A DNA stretch of 57,358 bases from Verrucomicrobiota bacterium (GTDB lineage Bacteria > Verrucomicrobiota > Verrucomicrobiia > Chthoniobacterales > UBA10450): NCBI GenBank assembly GCA_003219695.1, contig QHQA01000066.1, forward strand, positions 5,741 to 63,098, given 5' to 3'. Positions 1-8,390 of the stretch are shown piece after piece. Under the pieces are notes generated by a model. It was not told the origin of the DNA. It did no database searches and saw only the letters and a program-made list of their open reading frames with translations. The stretch's first letter is position 1. Each line of letters opens with the position of its first letter. Both the position numbers and the translations under genes were made by a program.

Positions 1-293
1 CGCAGACGTCCCTTTTCTTTGCGCACCGCGTCCAGATCCCGGCGCTCCAGTAACAGCGCAAAAAAGCCCTGAGTGAGATCTTCTGCTTCCTCTGGTGAAG
101 AACCCTGACGCCTGACGAAGCCATAAATCGGCCGCCAATAAGTGCGGCAAAGTTTCTCCAGCGCCGCCTGCGCTGCCGGCGTCGGACCTTGCGCCTCGAG
201 CACCACGCTCCAGTGGGTAGTCGTGAATGCCGCGCCATGATGAGTATTTCCGCCAATGGCGGTCAGCGACGTCACATCATCGACAGGGGGCAC
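1..293 (-). CDS. ECF-type RNA polymerase sigma factor, N-terminal part (runs off left edge)
   Basis: Only about 97 N-terminal codons are in the window; the C-terminus lies beyond base 1. Read on the minus strand from a GTG at 293, the product has FTTTHWSVVL at residues 23-32, followed by a region-2 helix containing EEAEDLTQGFFALLLER. That combination is typical of the ECF sigma factors expanded in Verrucomicrobiota and Planctomycetota, which redirect RNA polymerase to small regulons. A stop codon lies a few codons upstream of the GTG; another GTG (276) and a TTG are possible starts. The divergent neighbour is the MFS gene, so the 170-bp gap probably holds both promoters, but I see no clear box. 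Confidence 0.8.
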   Translation of the reverse strand, partial: MPPVDDVTSLTAIGGNTHHGAAFTTTHWSVVLEAQGPTPAAQAALEKLCRTYWRPIYGFVRRQGSSPEEAEDLTQGFFALLLERRDLDAVRKEKGRL

Positions 294-380
294 GCCGTGA
301 TCCAATCAAAAAATCACGTGATAAGCAAGCCTGCATTACCTCAAGGAGGGACGGCTTGAGCAGTCGTCCATTTGAAACTG

Positions 381-407
381 TGACGGCTGGGAAGCCCTCA
401 TTCCTTG
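381..407. repeat. Palindromic repeat arm, same family as 29681-29740
   Basis: TGACGGCTGGGAAGCC here is followed by CTCATTCCTTG; the same words (with CGTCGTTCCTTG) occur at 29713-29738. The core folds as GACGGCT-GGGA-AGCCCTC with one mismatch. It lies between the divergent sigma factor and MFS genes. A looser GGACG...CGTCC inverted repeat precedes it (about 351-370), so this is probably a degraded two-hairpin element. Confidence 0.6.
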
Positions 408-465
408 CGACGCTGGCCGGTCAATCTACAATCTCGTGCGCGTGTTCGAACGAACGCGCTCGAGC

Positions 466-1815
466 ATGCCGCAACCAATCGATACGGGGTCCTACCAATC
501 GCCGGAGGAACGACGTCCAGCGGTTCCTTTGCCGATTGAAAGGAAACCTCGGCTGCACGATCCGTACGCAGCCTTCCGCTTCGGCGATTTCGCTCTGTTT
601 ACGGCTGGTAATCTGCTCTCGATCACCGGCCGTTTAATGCTCGCGGTGGCGGTGGAATGGGAGATTTACGCGCGCACACTGCCGGCCGGGCATTTGGCGG
701 ATCGGGTCAGCCGAAAACGCATCATTCTTGTGTCGCAGATTTTTAGCGGGCTCGCGTCCGTGGCGCTGGCGATCGTGTCGTGGAAACATCTCGCCATTCC
801 ATCAATTGCGCCGTTGCGCGGAGCCAATGGCACGCTGGCCGCAATCGCCAGGCTCTTCGAACGGCATCATCCAGTGTTTCATTTTGATGATCCCTCGGTT
901 CCGCTCATCTATCTGCTTCTTTTGATCGGAGCATCTGCGCGCACATTCAGTTGGGCGGCGCGCACCGCATTTTTCCCAACGTTGGTTTCGCGCGACGCCT
1001 TCTCCAACGCGGTCACCTGGAACAACAGCATTTTTCAAATTGGATCTGTCGTTGGCCCGGCAGTCAGCGGATTGCTGGTGGCATTCGTCGGGTTTCCATT
1101 TGTCTATCTCCTCGATGCGCTCTGCGCGTCTCTCTTTTTTCTTCTGGTTCTTCCAATCCGCCGCAGTGCCCAAAAACGAGAGCAAACTGGGGTGAGCACT
1201 TGGAAGAGTCTCATCGCCGGCGTTCGATTCGTGTTCCGGAGAAAAGTGATCCTGGCGACGATCACCCTCGATCTGTTCGCAGTGTTGTTAGGGGGTGCGA
1301 CGGCACTGATGCCGATTTTCGCCGATCAAATCCTGCACGTTGGACCTGTTGGCCTCGGCTGGATGCGGGCGATGCCGGCGATTGGCGCGTTCGGCACGGC
1401 GCTCGCAGTCGCGCATCTGCCGCCGATGAAGCAGGCCGGGAAAACGTTACTCTGGTGCGTCTCGGGCTTTGGAATTGCGACTATCATTTTTGGCTTATCC
1501 AAAGCATTCTGGTTATCGCTTGGAGTGTTGTTTTTCGTCGGGGCGTTCGATAGCGTGAGCGTGATCATTCGTGGTTCCATCGTGCAACTGATCACGCCGG
1601 ATGAGATGCGCGGGCGCGTTTCGTCGGTGAACAATATTTTTATCGGCACATCGAACGAATTCGGCGCGTTGGAATCTGGGTTGACGGCAGCGCTATTCGG
1701 TCCGGTCGTTTCCGTTGTAGCAGGCGGTATCGGAACGATTCTGGTCGTGCTCGGGGTCGCGTTCCGCTGGCCGGAGACACGAAAAATCGGTGCTCTGGAT
1801 CGGAATCTGCGCTGA
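466..1815 (+). CDS. MFS transporter (MFS_3/EntS-like) with apparent loss of TM2
   Basis: A 12-TM-type major facilitator exporter of the MFS_3 (EntS-like) group. The first helix (FGDFALFTAGNLLSITGRLML) runs into VAVEWEIYART and then straight into LPAGHLADRVSRKR, the A-loop motif. In relatives about 24 residues forming most of TM2 separate these two blocks, so an in-frame segment seems to be missing here. The remainder has the expected helices to the C-terminus (WPETRKIGALD). ATG 466 is preferred; a GTG at 436 extends the frame. Substrate cannot be inferred. The product may be inactive, or the deletion may be an assembly artefact. Confidence 0.8.
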   Translation: MPQPIDTGSYQSPEERRPAVPLPIERKPRLHDPYAAFRFGDFALFTAGNLLSITGRLMLAVAVEWEIYARTLPAGHLADRVSRKRIILVSQIFSGLASVALAIVSWKHLAIPSIAPLRGANGTLAAIARLFERHHPVFHFDDPSVPLIYLLLLIGASARTFSWAARTAFFPTLVSRDAFSNAVTWNNSIFQIGSVVGPAVSGLLVAFVGFPFVYLLDALCASLFFLLVLPIRRSAQKREQTGVSTWKSLIAGVRFVFRRKVILATITLDLFAVLLGGATALMPIFADQILHVGPVGLGWMRAMPAIGAFGTALAVAHLPPMKQAGKTLLWCVSGFGIATIIFGLSKAFWLSLGVLFFVGAFDSVSVIIRGSIVQLITPDEMRGRVSSVNNIFIGTSNEFGALESGLTAALFGPVVSVVAGGIGTILVVLGVAFRWPETRKIGALDRNLR

Positions 1816-1826
1816 AGCGACGCGCG

Positions 1827-1842
1827 TAGCCGTTAGCGGCTA
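1827..1842. terminator. Small hairpin after the MFS gene
   Basis: TAGCCG-TTAG-CGGCTA, a perfect 6-bp stem with a 4-base loop, 11 bases after the MFS stop codon. There is no T-run, so it is at best a weak terminator; it may be a reduced member of the GTAGC-type palindromes seen elsewhere in the window. Confidence 0.4.
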
Positions 1843-1890
1843 GACAGCCGATTTGATTCGGCGAGACGATCCTAATTTAGAGATAAAACG

Positions 1891-2301
1891 ATGAAAGAAC
1901 ATATGCGTTTCTGTATAGCAACGGTGACTATTTTTATGGCAGTAACTTTGAGCGCTGCCAATGCCGCATCGAATGAGCCGGAAGCCTCCACGCCGCAGCA
2001 GGTGTTCGATTCGATGCGGGGCAGTTTTAAGCCGGACAAAGCGAAAGGTGTGCACGCGCGTTACCAATGGGAACTCAGCGGCCCGCACGGCGGCGAATGG
2101 TGGATCGACGTGAATGATGGAACCTACAAGATGGGCAAGGGAAAAATTGATAACCCCAGTGTTACGTTCATCACAAGTGACAATGACTGGGTTGCGATGT
2201 CGAACGGCAAACTCAAAGGGACGTGGGCTTATATGACCGGGCGATTAAAAGTTCGCGGCCCGCAATCAGTCGCGCGAAAGCTCGACGAAATCTTCCCTTA
2301 A
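1891..2301 (+). CDS. Exported SCP2-like sterol/lipid-binding domain protein
   Basis: 136 aa with a signal peptide (cleavage probably after SAANA near residue 26), then an SCP2-type fold: QVFDSMRGSFKPDKAKG, a beta stretch with GGEWWIDVNDGTYKMG, and the characteristic closing KLKGTWAYMTGRLKVRG with a helical end. SCP2 domains bind lipids or acyl-CoA in a hydrophobic tunnel; an exported copy suggests periplasmic lipid binding, which is inference. It converges on the next gene with a 4-base overlap of stop codons. Family assignment is from motif memory only. Confidence 0.75.
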   Translation: MKEHMRFCIATVTIFMAVTLSAANAASNEPEASTPQQVFDSMRGSFKPDKAKGVHARYQWELSGPHGGEWWIDVNDGTYKMGKGKIDNPSVTFITSDNDWVAMSNGKLKGTWAYMTGRLKVRGPQSVARKLDEIFP

Positions 2302-3206
2302 AATTTCGCTTCGATCTCGAACTTGACGAGAGCGGCAGGCCTCGTCTTGACGCTTGCTTCGGCGCGAAAGAAATCAAAGTCGCGCCTCACTGTGGCGCCG
2401 CCGGCGAGCGAGATCTCAAACGGCTTGAAGCCAGAATAGCTCACCTGTAGGCCAACACGATCCTCGCTGTACTGAACCCATGCGTTATGTACTTGCAGCT
2501 TCCTCTCGGGGGTTATGACATCATCGGTGCGGAAACTTTCGTAAAACAAATTTCCGAAGATGCGAAATTCCCAATTATCACTGGGATTATAAACCAGCGC
2601 GGGTTTTGGAAAGACGCCTTCGAGACGAAGTTTGTCGGTGAAGAGCCAGATGATACCACCGCCGGGGGCAACGATTGGAGTCTGGTTAAGCGCGAAGCCC
2701 ACTCCCACCACGGCAAAGATTTTGTCTTTTATTAGCGGAAACGTGACGAACGCCTTGGCCGGTATATCGAAATCGTTGCCGTGGACGTCATTTTGGAAAT
2801 AAAGTCCTGGATCAATCTCGATACCCGCGCCAGCGTGATCGTGCACCACATACTCAAACGCCAACAGAGCGTGCGCGGTCTGGAGGTGATCGGGCAAGCC
2901 ATTATTGGTTCCATCGAAATCGAACCGCTCGTACTCGGCGCCTGCCCGGAAATACCACTTACCGGTAACGAGGAAGCGATGAGCGTAGCTAAAATCATTA
3001 TAGAGCGAGTCGCCGTGACCAAAGTTGCCGTGGACGTCGTAGAAATTGCTGCTGAACGTGTAGTCCATCTCATAATCGAACAGATTAAGATGGTTGCCTT
3101 CCGCTGGCGTGGGCGAAGGCAGGGCCTCTAAAGTCGGCGGCCCGGCGAAAGCTGAGGTTACCGCAGCTAGGAAGAGAAAGATGAAAAATCCGTGGATCGT
3201 TTTCAT
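2298..3206 (-). CDS. Predicted outer-membrane beta-barrel protein
   Basis: 302 aa. An N-terminal signal peptide (hydrophobic FFIFLFLAAVTSAFAG) is followed by alternating polar/hydrophobic strands rich in Tyr, Phe, Asp and Gly and a terminal Phe (EIEAKF), as expected for an outer-membrane barrel recognised by BamA. No enzymatic motif is visible. It resembles the porin-like transporter proteins common in Verrucomicrobiota, but I cannot name a family. Its stop codon overlaps that of the SCP2-like gene. The 517-bp region beyond its start is gene-free. Confidence 0.7.
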   Translation of the reverse strand: MKTIHGFFIFLFLAAVTSAFAGPPTLEALPSPTPAEGNHLNLFDYEMDYTFSSNFYDVHGNFGHGDSLYNDFSYAHRFLVTGKWYFRAGAEYERFDFDGTNNGLPDHLQTAHALLAFEYVVHDHAGAGIEIDPGLYFQNDVHGNDFDIPAKAFVTFPLIKDKIFAVVGVGFALNQTPIVAPGGGIIWLFTDKLRLEGVFPKPALVYNPSDNWEFRIFGNLFYESFRTDDVITPERKLQVHNAWVQYSEDRVGLQVSYSGFKPFEISLAGGATVRRDFDFFRAEASVKTRPAALVKFEIEAKF

Positions 3207-3723
3207 AGGTTAGGGCGACTCGGTTACATATCGGATGGGCGAGCTAACCCCGATGTATTGAATCGAAAATATTATGGCAAGCCAAAAATTCGAGAAAAAC
3301 CGGGAGTCCCCCTAAATCACGGATGCCCGGACGCTGGCGGCGCTCCTGTTTTTCTCGGGGCGCGCGTGGACATCGCTGGCTAACGCTGTAGCCGGCATCG
3401 GTGATGCCGGTCTTCAAACCACCAGGATAGTAGCGGGATCGCTCCACGCGCCGGCGCCATTTGGCCCGACCGCGCGAATGCGCGCCCGGCTCTTTGAAAG
3501 GCTCCCGCGTGCTCGTGCGTTTCGATCACGCTTTGCGTGGTCGCACTTCGTAAACGTGCGTAGAAATCATCGTTGTCAGAAACGATTCTAGCGATGTGAA
3601 AATGGCATTATCGTTTGGGAAGCAAGAAGCGTTAATCGAAGCGAGCACCGACATAACCGCAAAAAAAAGCTGGCTCAGAATCGCTTCCAAGCCAGCTCAG
3701 TGGATTTTGTGTCCTATGTCAGC
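3207..3723. other. Gene-free stretch with two inverted repeats
   Basis: No credible coding frame. It holds CCGGCATC-GGT-GATGCCGG (3392-3410), an 8-bp perfect stem preceded by TGTAG and therefore likely a member of the palindromic family, and a wider inverted repeat CGAGAAAAAC (3291-3300) / GTTTTTCTCG (3348-3357) with 47 bases between arms. Promoters for the leftward barrel gene presumably lie at its left end, but none can be called. Confidence 0.6.
3291..3357. repeat. 10-bp inverted repeat enclosing a 47-base loop
   Basis: CGAGAAAAAC at 3291-3300 is the exact reverse complement of GTTTTTCTCG at 3348-3357. The enclosed sequence is GC-rich. It could fold in an RNA upstream of the barrel gene or act as a transcription block; neither is shown. 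Confidence 0.35.
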
Positions 3724-3972
3724 TTAGTACCAATGGTGGTAGTAATGATGACGGTGGTGGCGGTAGTAACGATGCCCGCCGTACCAGTAGTAAGACGGTC
3801 CATAGTAGTAGCCATAGTACGGATACGGTCGGTAGTATCCATACGGATAATAGCCGTATCCGTAGCCCGGATAGCCAATTCCGACTGAAATCTGAGCGTC
3901 AGAACGCTGCACGGGAACCAAGGTCAATCCACTTGCCACCAATGCAATTAGAAGAACCTTTTTCCAGTTCAT
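3724..3972 (-). CDS. Small exported Tyr/Gly/His-rich protein
   Basis: 82 aa: signal peptide (VLLIALVASGLTL, cleavage near SDAQ), then a mature part made almost only of Gly-Tyr-Pro strings (GYPGYGYGYYPYGYYRP) and a C-terminal cluster of Tyr, His and Arg (HRYYRHHRHHYYHHWY). No fold or catalytic motif is visible. A perfect AAGGAGGT lies six bases before the ATG. It follows the 4013-4339 gene in the same direction with a 40-base gap, so the two are probably cotranscribed. Role unknown; a surface or matrix-associated structural protein, possibly metal-binding through the His cluster, is only a guess. Confidence 0.75.
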   Translation of the reverse strand: MNWKKVLLIALVASGLTLVPVQRSDAQISVGIGYPGYGYGYYPYGYYRPYPYYGYYYGPSYYWYGGHRYYRHHRHHYYHHWY

Positions 3973-3978
3973 TATTTT

Positions 3979-3986
3979 ACCTCCTT
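3979..3986 (-). promoter_or_regulatory. Strong Shine-Dalgarno for the Tyr/Gly-rich protein
   Basis: Minus strand AAGGAGGT, a full match to the anti-SD, six bases upstream of the ATG at 3972. It fixes that start and implies high translation of this small exported protein. Confidence 0.85.
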
Positions 3987-4012
3987 GATGATTTAACGCT
4001 GGTTACTAGATT

Positions 4013-4339
4013 TTAATCCTCGTCGAGAATCACGCGATCAACCAGCATGTTGTCGCCTTCTCCGACATAATGGACGCGGACGGGAACACCCACTTTGATT
4101 CTGGTTCTCACGGCATCTTCATCGAGCACCCTGCCGCTCCGAGTCACATAAGTGACGGTTTTGCCGAAGTGGTAGGTGCGCGGCCCGCTACTTTCCCTAA
4201 GCGCGATTACACTCCCCGGAGTGTACTCCGTGATTGTCCCGCTGCCTTCAGTCGTGGTCGTAGTAGTAGTCTCCGAGACCTGTCCCCATGCAAACGGGGC
4301 CACAACTGCCAAGGCTATGCTGAGTAATACTTTTCTCAT
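4013..4339 (-). CDS. Small exported protein of unknown function
   Basis: 108 aa with a signal peptide (LLSIALAVVAPFAWGQ), a run of seven Thr (ETTTTTTTEG), then a compact beta-rich domain: ITEYTPGSVIALRESSGPRTYHF split over two strands, TVTYVTRSGRVLDEDAV, IKVGVPVRVHYVGEGDN and a closing acidic DRVILDED. Similar exported proteins are frequent in Verrucomicrobiota but have no assigned function. It is the upstream gene of a probable two-gene unit with the Tyr/Gly-rich protein. Confidence 0.75.
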   Translation of the reverse strand: MRKVLLSIALAVVAPFAWGQVSETTTTTTTEGSGTITEYTPGSVIALRESSGPRTYHFGKTVTYVTRSGRVLDEDAVRTRIKVGVPVRVHYVGEGDNMLVDRVILDED

Positions 4340-4754
4340 TTATTTTCCCTTCTTGTTTGTTTCTGTACAGGGGTGAGGTTCCTGCAGTGTTAAGGATTCC
4401 CTCGACGCTGGAAGAATATGCGTCGCCCCTACATAATGTAATCGGCCACGGACCGTCGCGCGGTCGCCACCTTCCAAACAAAAACGGGCAGCCGGTTTCC
4501 AATCCGCACGAATCTTTTTTCCACCCGTTAGGCGCGATTTCGGATCGGTATCGGTCTTTTTCGGGTCTAGACCGATCAATTTTCAACCCGTATCGGTGCG
4601 TTTCTTATCCACACGTACCGATTTCCCATCCATACGTTGTAGAAAATGATCCATATCACGAATTTTTGCGACAGGCTAGCGGACTTGCCAAAGATCAATA
4701 CGATCCGAGCGGGCCGAGACTTGGGCAATCCTAATGATACCTACCGAGCAGCTA
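4340..4754. other. Gene-free stretch, AT-richer, with one hairpin
   Basis: No frame here has protein-like composition. ATCGGTCT (4550-4557) and AGACCGAT (4569-4576) form an 8-bp stem with an 11-base loop; on the minus strand it lies downstream of the 4755-5504 gene and may help end that operon. Variants of CGGTATCGGT and CCCATCCATACG repeat loosely nearby without a regular period. Confidence 0.5.
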
Positions 4755-5504
4755 CTAAGAGGGATCGTCCAGCTCTTCCTTCGCAGGCTTCGATACTGCG
4801 TCCTTGAATAAACCTTTGCGCTTCGCCTCGCGCATTGCTCTCTTGGCCCACTTCTTTTCACGCCGACGATACGCGTCCTCGGCAATAATTCGGACTAACG
4901 GTTTCTCAAAGCCGGTCGCTATGTGACGAATGCTCCGCGCTAGTTCTTTTAGTTCCTCAGCGACCTCGTGTAATCCCAAACGCTCGATATGCATTACGCC
5001 CCTCTGCGCCGAAAGATCGATCTCGAAATCGTCCCGGTATCTAGCCTGATCAGATCCCCTGTACGCCACGTAACCAGAAAATCTCAGCTGCGGGTAATGG
5101 CTAAGGAATCGCGGCCAAAAGCCGACAGCAGATTTTATCTCCCTCTGCGGCGGCATCATCGTGACACCGTTTGCAATGAATGGTATAGGCTCGTCACGCT
5201 CCTGAGCGGGCATGGTATTTGGTCCACCGTGCAGCGTTCGAATCTCCGGGTAGGTGACGACTTTGATATTGCGCGCCGTCGTTTGGCCGAAATTTTTCAA
5301 CGTGACGTGGACGAACGCGTGCTCCGTGATCAAGTCTAGAATGATCACCGGGCGCGTCCGAGCCCGCTCTAGCTTAAATGCTGCGCGAAGTTGCAGGAAT
5401 CCGAGCAAAACCAAGCATAACGTGGCAATGACATAAACGAGCGTCAGCAACGCCGACAGAAAACCGACGTTGCTGTTACACCACGTGACTACGTCGTGGA
5501 GCAT
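4755..5504 (-). CDS. Membrane-anchored protein coupled to the methyltransferase gene
   Basis: 249 aa, no recognised family. One or two transmembrane segments near the N-terminus (NVGFLSALLTLVYVIATL through LVLLGFLQL, residues 12-38), then a cytoplasmic beta-rich domain (TRPVIILDLITEHAFVHVTL, LKNFGQTTARNIKV) and a strongly basic helical C-terminus (RRREKKWAKRAMREAKRKG). Its start lies two bases after the stop of the upstream methyltransferase-nuclease gene, so the two are translationally coupled. A structural or effector role next to a DNA modification/restriction enzyme is inference. Confidence 0.7.
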   Translation of the reverse strand: MLHDVVTWCNSNVGFLSALLTLVYVIATLCLVLLGFLQLRAAFKLERARTRPVIILDLITEHAFVHVTLKNFGQTTARNIKVVTYPEIRTLHGGPNTMPAQERDEPIPFIANGVTMMPPQREIKSAVGFWPRFLSHYPQLRFSGYVAYRGSDQARYRDDFEIDLSAQRGVMHIERLGLHEVAEELKELARSIRHIATGFEKPLVRIIAEDAYRRREKKWAKRAMREAKRKGLFKDAVSKPAKEELDDPS

Positions 5505-5506
5505 AA

Positions 5507-7186
5507 CTACAACATCTCCGCCTGCTCGTGCTGTTTCGCCTCGCGTGCAGCCATTGCGAAAGGATTGATTTGCGGCGGAGCGTCGATGCGTTCCGTGGCG
5601 TTGAGCAGGCCTTCGACGGTTAAAATCTGAATGCGCGGATAATCTTTATCGTGCCAGAGCGCTGACATGTAACGGCCGGCGTCGGCCGCTTCTGTGCGCA
5701 TTTGTTTGCTTGGTTTTTCCAGCGTGATCAACACGCCGCCAGCGGCTTTTTGATTTTCAACGTCGCCGAGCAGCGTCGCCACATCGCTGCGATTCACTCC
5801 GCCGCCTTTGACTTGCACGATGATTTTCTCACGGTGCACGGGTTCGCTTTTCGGTAAAGGTTCTTCCCTGACGCGTCCCGGAAAATCTTTTCGCTCGGTT
5901 TCGTAGTAGTAAAGCAAGCCATCGACGCCGCGATCAGCGCCTTTGCCGTCGCCTTCTCTGAGCGGGCGCGCGCCAATCAGTGACAATGCCCAATGTTGGA
6001 ATTGGAATTTGTCGAGCTCGGCTAATCGCTTTGCGCTGGCGAAATCGGTTGGCTGGCCTTTCTCTTCGAAATCGATCTCTTCGCCGAACGCATCTTTCAA
6101 TCGGCGCTTGATCAGGTTGATCGCGAGATAGGTGATGTCGATGCCGATCCATTGTCGGTCTAACTTCTGCGCTGCGTGAATGGTCGTGCCGCAACCGCAA
6201 AACGGATCGAGCACCACATCGCCCGGTTTAGTGCTCGCTTTGATAATTCTCTCGAGCAATGCCAAAGGCTTCTGGGTGGGAAATCCAAGGCGCTCCTGCG
6301 CTTGAGAATTTAATGGAGGAATGTCGATCCAAACATCATCAAGAGGTTTTCCCTCGCGTTCGTCTAGGTATCGCTTAATGCGCGGAACCGCGCCCGGACT
6401 GGGCTGGACTACAAGCCCAGCTTTGTACGCTTGCTGCATTCGCTCCTTCGTCCATCGCCAGACTTTGTAATGGCCCAGGAACTCATACGTGAGGTTTGGC
6501 CTGTTTCGATTTGGATTTGTCAGATCGCCAAGCGTGTATCTGCGGCCGTCGGGATCACGAAATGAATATTTTTTATCAGTCTTCTCATCGAGATCGTTGG
6601 GATCGTAAGGAGTAAAAATCGCGCTCGCGTTCCAAAATGCTTCGTCCGTTTTCTGATACGCGAGAAGTAGATCATGATTGCTGGGGAGTCGACGCGTCAT
6701 CAACGTCTTGGCGGTTGTTCGTTTCCAAATTATTTCATTTCGGAAATTTTCGGCGCTGAAGATTCCATCCATCAGCATGCGCAGATAGTGCACAGCAATT
6801 GGATCGCAATGCAGATAAAGGCTGCCAGTCGCTTTGAGGACGCGATGAAGCTCGACGAGTCGCGGCGCCATCATCGCTAGGTACGCCATCATCGGTGAAT
6901 GTTTGAGAAAGCTGTGGAGCGCTTCCATCAACTCGACGACTGCGATATTCGGGCAGTTATCGATGAATTGATGATAGGTGTCAGCGGCGTCGGCCCAGCT
7001 CCACGTATCGGTGAAGGCGTGGAATTGCGCCTGGCTGACTTGTCCGCTCGGCTCGCGAAAAAGGACGTTGTAATCGGCGTTCGAGTTAAACGGCGGATCG
7101 AGATAGACAAGATCGACACTGGCGTCGGGAAATTCTTTCCGATCCGAAAGCCATTTCAGATTGTCCCCGAAATACAGCCGATTCAC
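5507..7186 (-). CDS. DNA methyltransferase fused to Mrr-like endonuclease domain
   Basis: 559 aa. Residues 1-370 are an N4/N6-aminomethyltransferase of beta-type order: catalytic motif IV DPPF at 30-33 first, then QKP (305-307) and the SAM-binding DPFCGCGTT at 327-335. Residues about 395-520 look like an Mrr-type PD-(D/E)xK nuclease: GADRGVDG (416-423) then IIVQVKGG (455-462), giving D422 and Q458-x-K460, followed by [13 protein letters not shown] and a GGVLITL strand. It could modify and cut DNA in one chain, or the nuclease fold could be a binding module. No separate restriction or specificity gene adjoins; the membrane protein gene follows two bases downstream. Confidence 0.85.
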   Translation of the reverse strand: MNRLYFGDNLKWLSDRKEFPDASVDLVYLDPPFNSNADYNVLFREPSGQVSQAQFHAFTDTWSWADAADTYHQFIDNCPNIAVVELMEALHSFLKHSPMMAYLAMMAPRLVELHRVLKATGSLYLHCDPIAVHYLRMLMDGIFSAENFRNEIIWKRTTAKTLMTRRLPSNHDLLLAYQKTDEAFWNASAIFTPYDPNDLDEKTDKKYSFRDPDGRRYTLGDLTNPNRNRPNLTYEFLGHYKVWRWTKERMQQAYKAGLVVQPSPGAVPRIKRYLDEREGKPLDDVWIDIPPLNSQAQERLGFPTQKPLALLERIIKASTKPGDVVLDPFCGCGTTIHAAQKLDRQWIGIDITYLAINLIKRRLKDAFGEEIDFEEKGQPTDFASAKRLAELDKFQFQHWALSLIGARPLREGDGKGADRGVDGLLYYYETERKDFPGRVREEPLPKSEPVHREKIIVQVKGGGVNRSDVATLLGDVENQKAAGGVLITLEKPSKQMRTEAADAGRYMSALWHDKDYPRIQILTVEGLLNATERIDAPPQINPFAMAAREAKQHEQAEML

Positions 7187-7343
7187 GCGGTTACTTTTAT
7201 CCTAACATCAGCACGCGCGCTATTTGCTTTGTGATGCCGGGACCGGGTTTCCAAGGCGCAACCAGAAGATACTTAACGCTGTTGAATAATTGAGTAGGCA
7301 ATCTTGTCTAAGGGCTTGAAAGGAAAATTGAGGAAAAAAAACT

Positions 7344-8225
7344 ATGAAACGAATTCTATTTTCGATAGGCATCGGCAGTCTCGCGCTGGCGCTTACGGCG
7401 TGGGGTCAGTCAATCAACGACACACGGCCTGGCAGAGCTAGGGCGCGTCCAACAGCAAATGTTCCGGCGGCAAGGCCCGCAAACACCGGCGCGATGATGG
7501 GTGCGCACCGTTACGCTCCCGCGGCGCAGTTCCGGCAGCGGACTTACATGGCGCCACGCGCTCGCTCGAACGCTGTGGTCAATCAAAACGCCCGGGTGCG
7601 GGCGTTTCCCGAGCAAAACTTCTCGCGCAATCAGGATTTTCGCGCGCGAAGCAACGTCATCGCCAATCGCGACCGAAACTTTGCGGTCAATCGGGCAAGA
7701 AACTTCGACTATTATCGCGGTCGCACTGCTGAGGACTTTCGTGCTCGCAATACCTCAGCGATGAATCGCGACAGAAACTTCGCGGTGAATCGTCGGAGCA
7801 ATGTGGCGATCAATAATAACTTCCGCAGTAGCGCGTTTCGCGGCCAGCAGTATGCGGCCTTCCGCAATTACCACAGACAATGGCACGATCGCGGTTGGTG
7901 GAGGAGCCATTACGATCGGGTCATCTTTGTCAGCGGCGGGTGGTATTACTGGGACGCGGGTTACTGGTTCCCCGCATGGGGTTATGACCCGTATGCTTAT
8001 TATCCGTACGATGGTCCAATCTACGGCTATAATGGATTGGCCCCTGACCAGGTAATCGCCGATGTGCAGTTACAACTGCAGCGTGACGGTTATTACGATG
8101 GGCCGATCGATGGGATACTTGGGCCGGCGACCCAAGACGCTATCGCAGCCTTTCAGGCGGACAATGGATTAGCAGTGACATCGGCAATCGATGAGCCGAC
8201 ACTTGCCACGCTCGGGATATCGTAA
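7344..8225 (+). CDS. Exported Asn/Arg-rich repeat protein with peptidoglycan-binding domain
   Basis: 293 aa. Signal peptide (FSIGIGSLALALTAWGQ), a long low-complexity region of Arg, Asn, Ala and Phe with near-identical units NRDRNFAVNR seen twice and related RNQDFRARSN units, then a Trp/Tyr-rich stretch (GGWYYWDAGYWFPAWGYDP), and a C-terminal PG_binding_1 fold (VQLQLQRDGYYDGPIDG, LGPATQDAIAAFQADNGL). It probably attaches to the cell wall and presents the repeats. A purine-rich AGGAAAAAAA precedes ATG 7344. A strong terminator follows, so it is likely monocistronic. Confidence 0.85.
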   Translation: MKRILFSIGIGSLALALTAWGQSINDTRPGRARARPTANVPAARPANTGAMMGAHRYAPAAQFRQRTYMAPRARSNAVVNQNARVRAFPEQNFSRNQDFRARSNVIANRDRNFAVNRARNFDYYRGRTAEDFRARNTSAMNRDRNFAVNRRSNVAINNNFRSSAFRGQQYAAFRNYHRQWHDRGWWRSHYDRVIFVSGGWYYWDAGYWFPAWGYDPYAYYPYDGPIYGYNGLAPDQVIADVQLQLQRDGYYDGPIDGILGPATQDAIAAFQADNGLAVTSAIDEPTLATLGIS

Positions 8226-8243
8226 TTTATCGGAGCCGTTTGT

Positions 8244-8282
8244 AGAGCCGCGTGATGCGTTCCATCACGCGGCTCTTTTTTT
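8244..8282 (+). terminator. Strong rho-independent terminator
   Basis: AGAGCCGCGTGATG (8244-8257) pairs perfectly with CATCACGCGGCTCT (8263-8276) around a 5-base loop CGTTC, then a run of seven T's. It ends the peptidoglycan-binding gene at 8225. Confidence 0.95.
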
Positions 8283-8390
8283 AGAAACGAAACGTTTTCC
8301 CGTTTGACGGGTGTTTAATGGGCGTTATGTTAAGTGGGTTTTTTTGTGACAAACGTGCTCTTACTCCCCCAGAATTGCGTGGCCCTGGCC

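Noticed and set aside
227-637. 136-codon frame across the sigma factor/MFS gap
   Set aside because: Arg/Ser-rich, crosses a dispersed repeat and overlaps both real genes.
3207-3723. Possible tRNA or small RNA gene
   Set aside because: No cloverleaf or TTCGA arm can be formed; only isolated hairpins.
4357-4734. 125-codon plus-strand frame in the 4340-4754 gap
   Set aside because: His/Pro/Tyr-rich text made from loosely repeated DNA words; no start signal and no domain.
7203-7343. Possible promoter upstream of the peptidoglycan-binding gene
   Set aside because: TTGAATAA and TTGTCT words are present, but no matched -10 at proper spacing.
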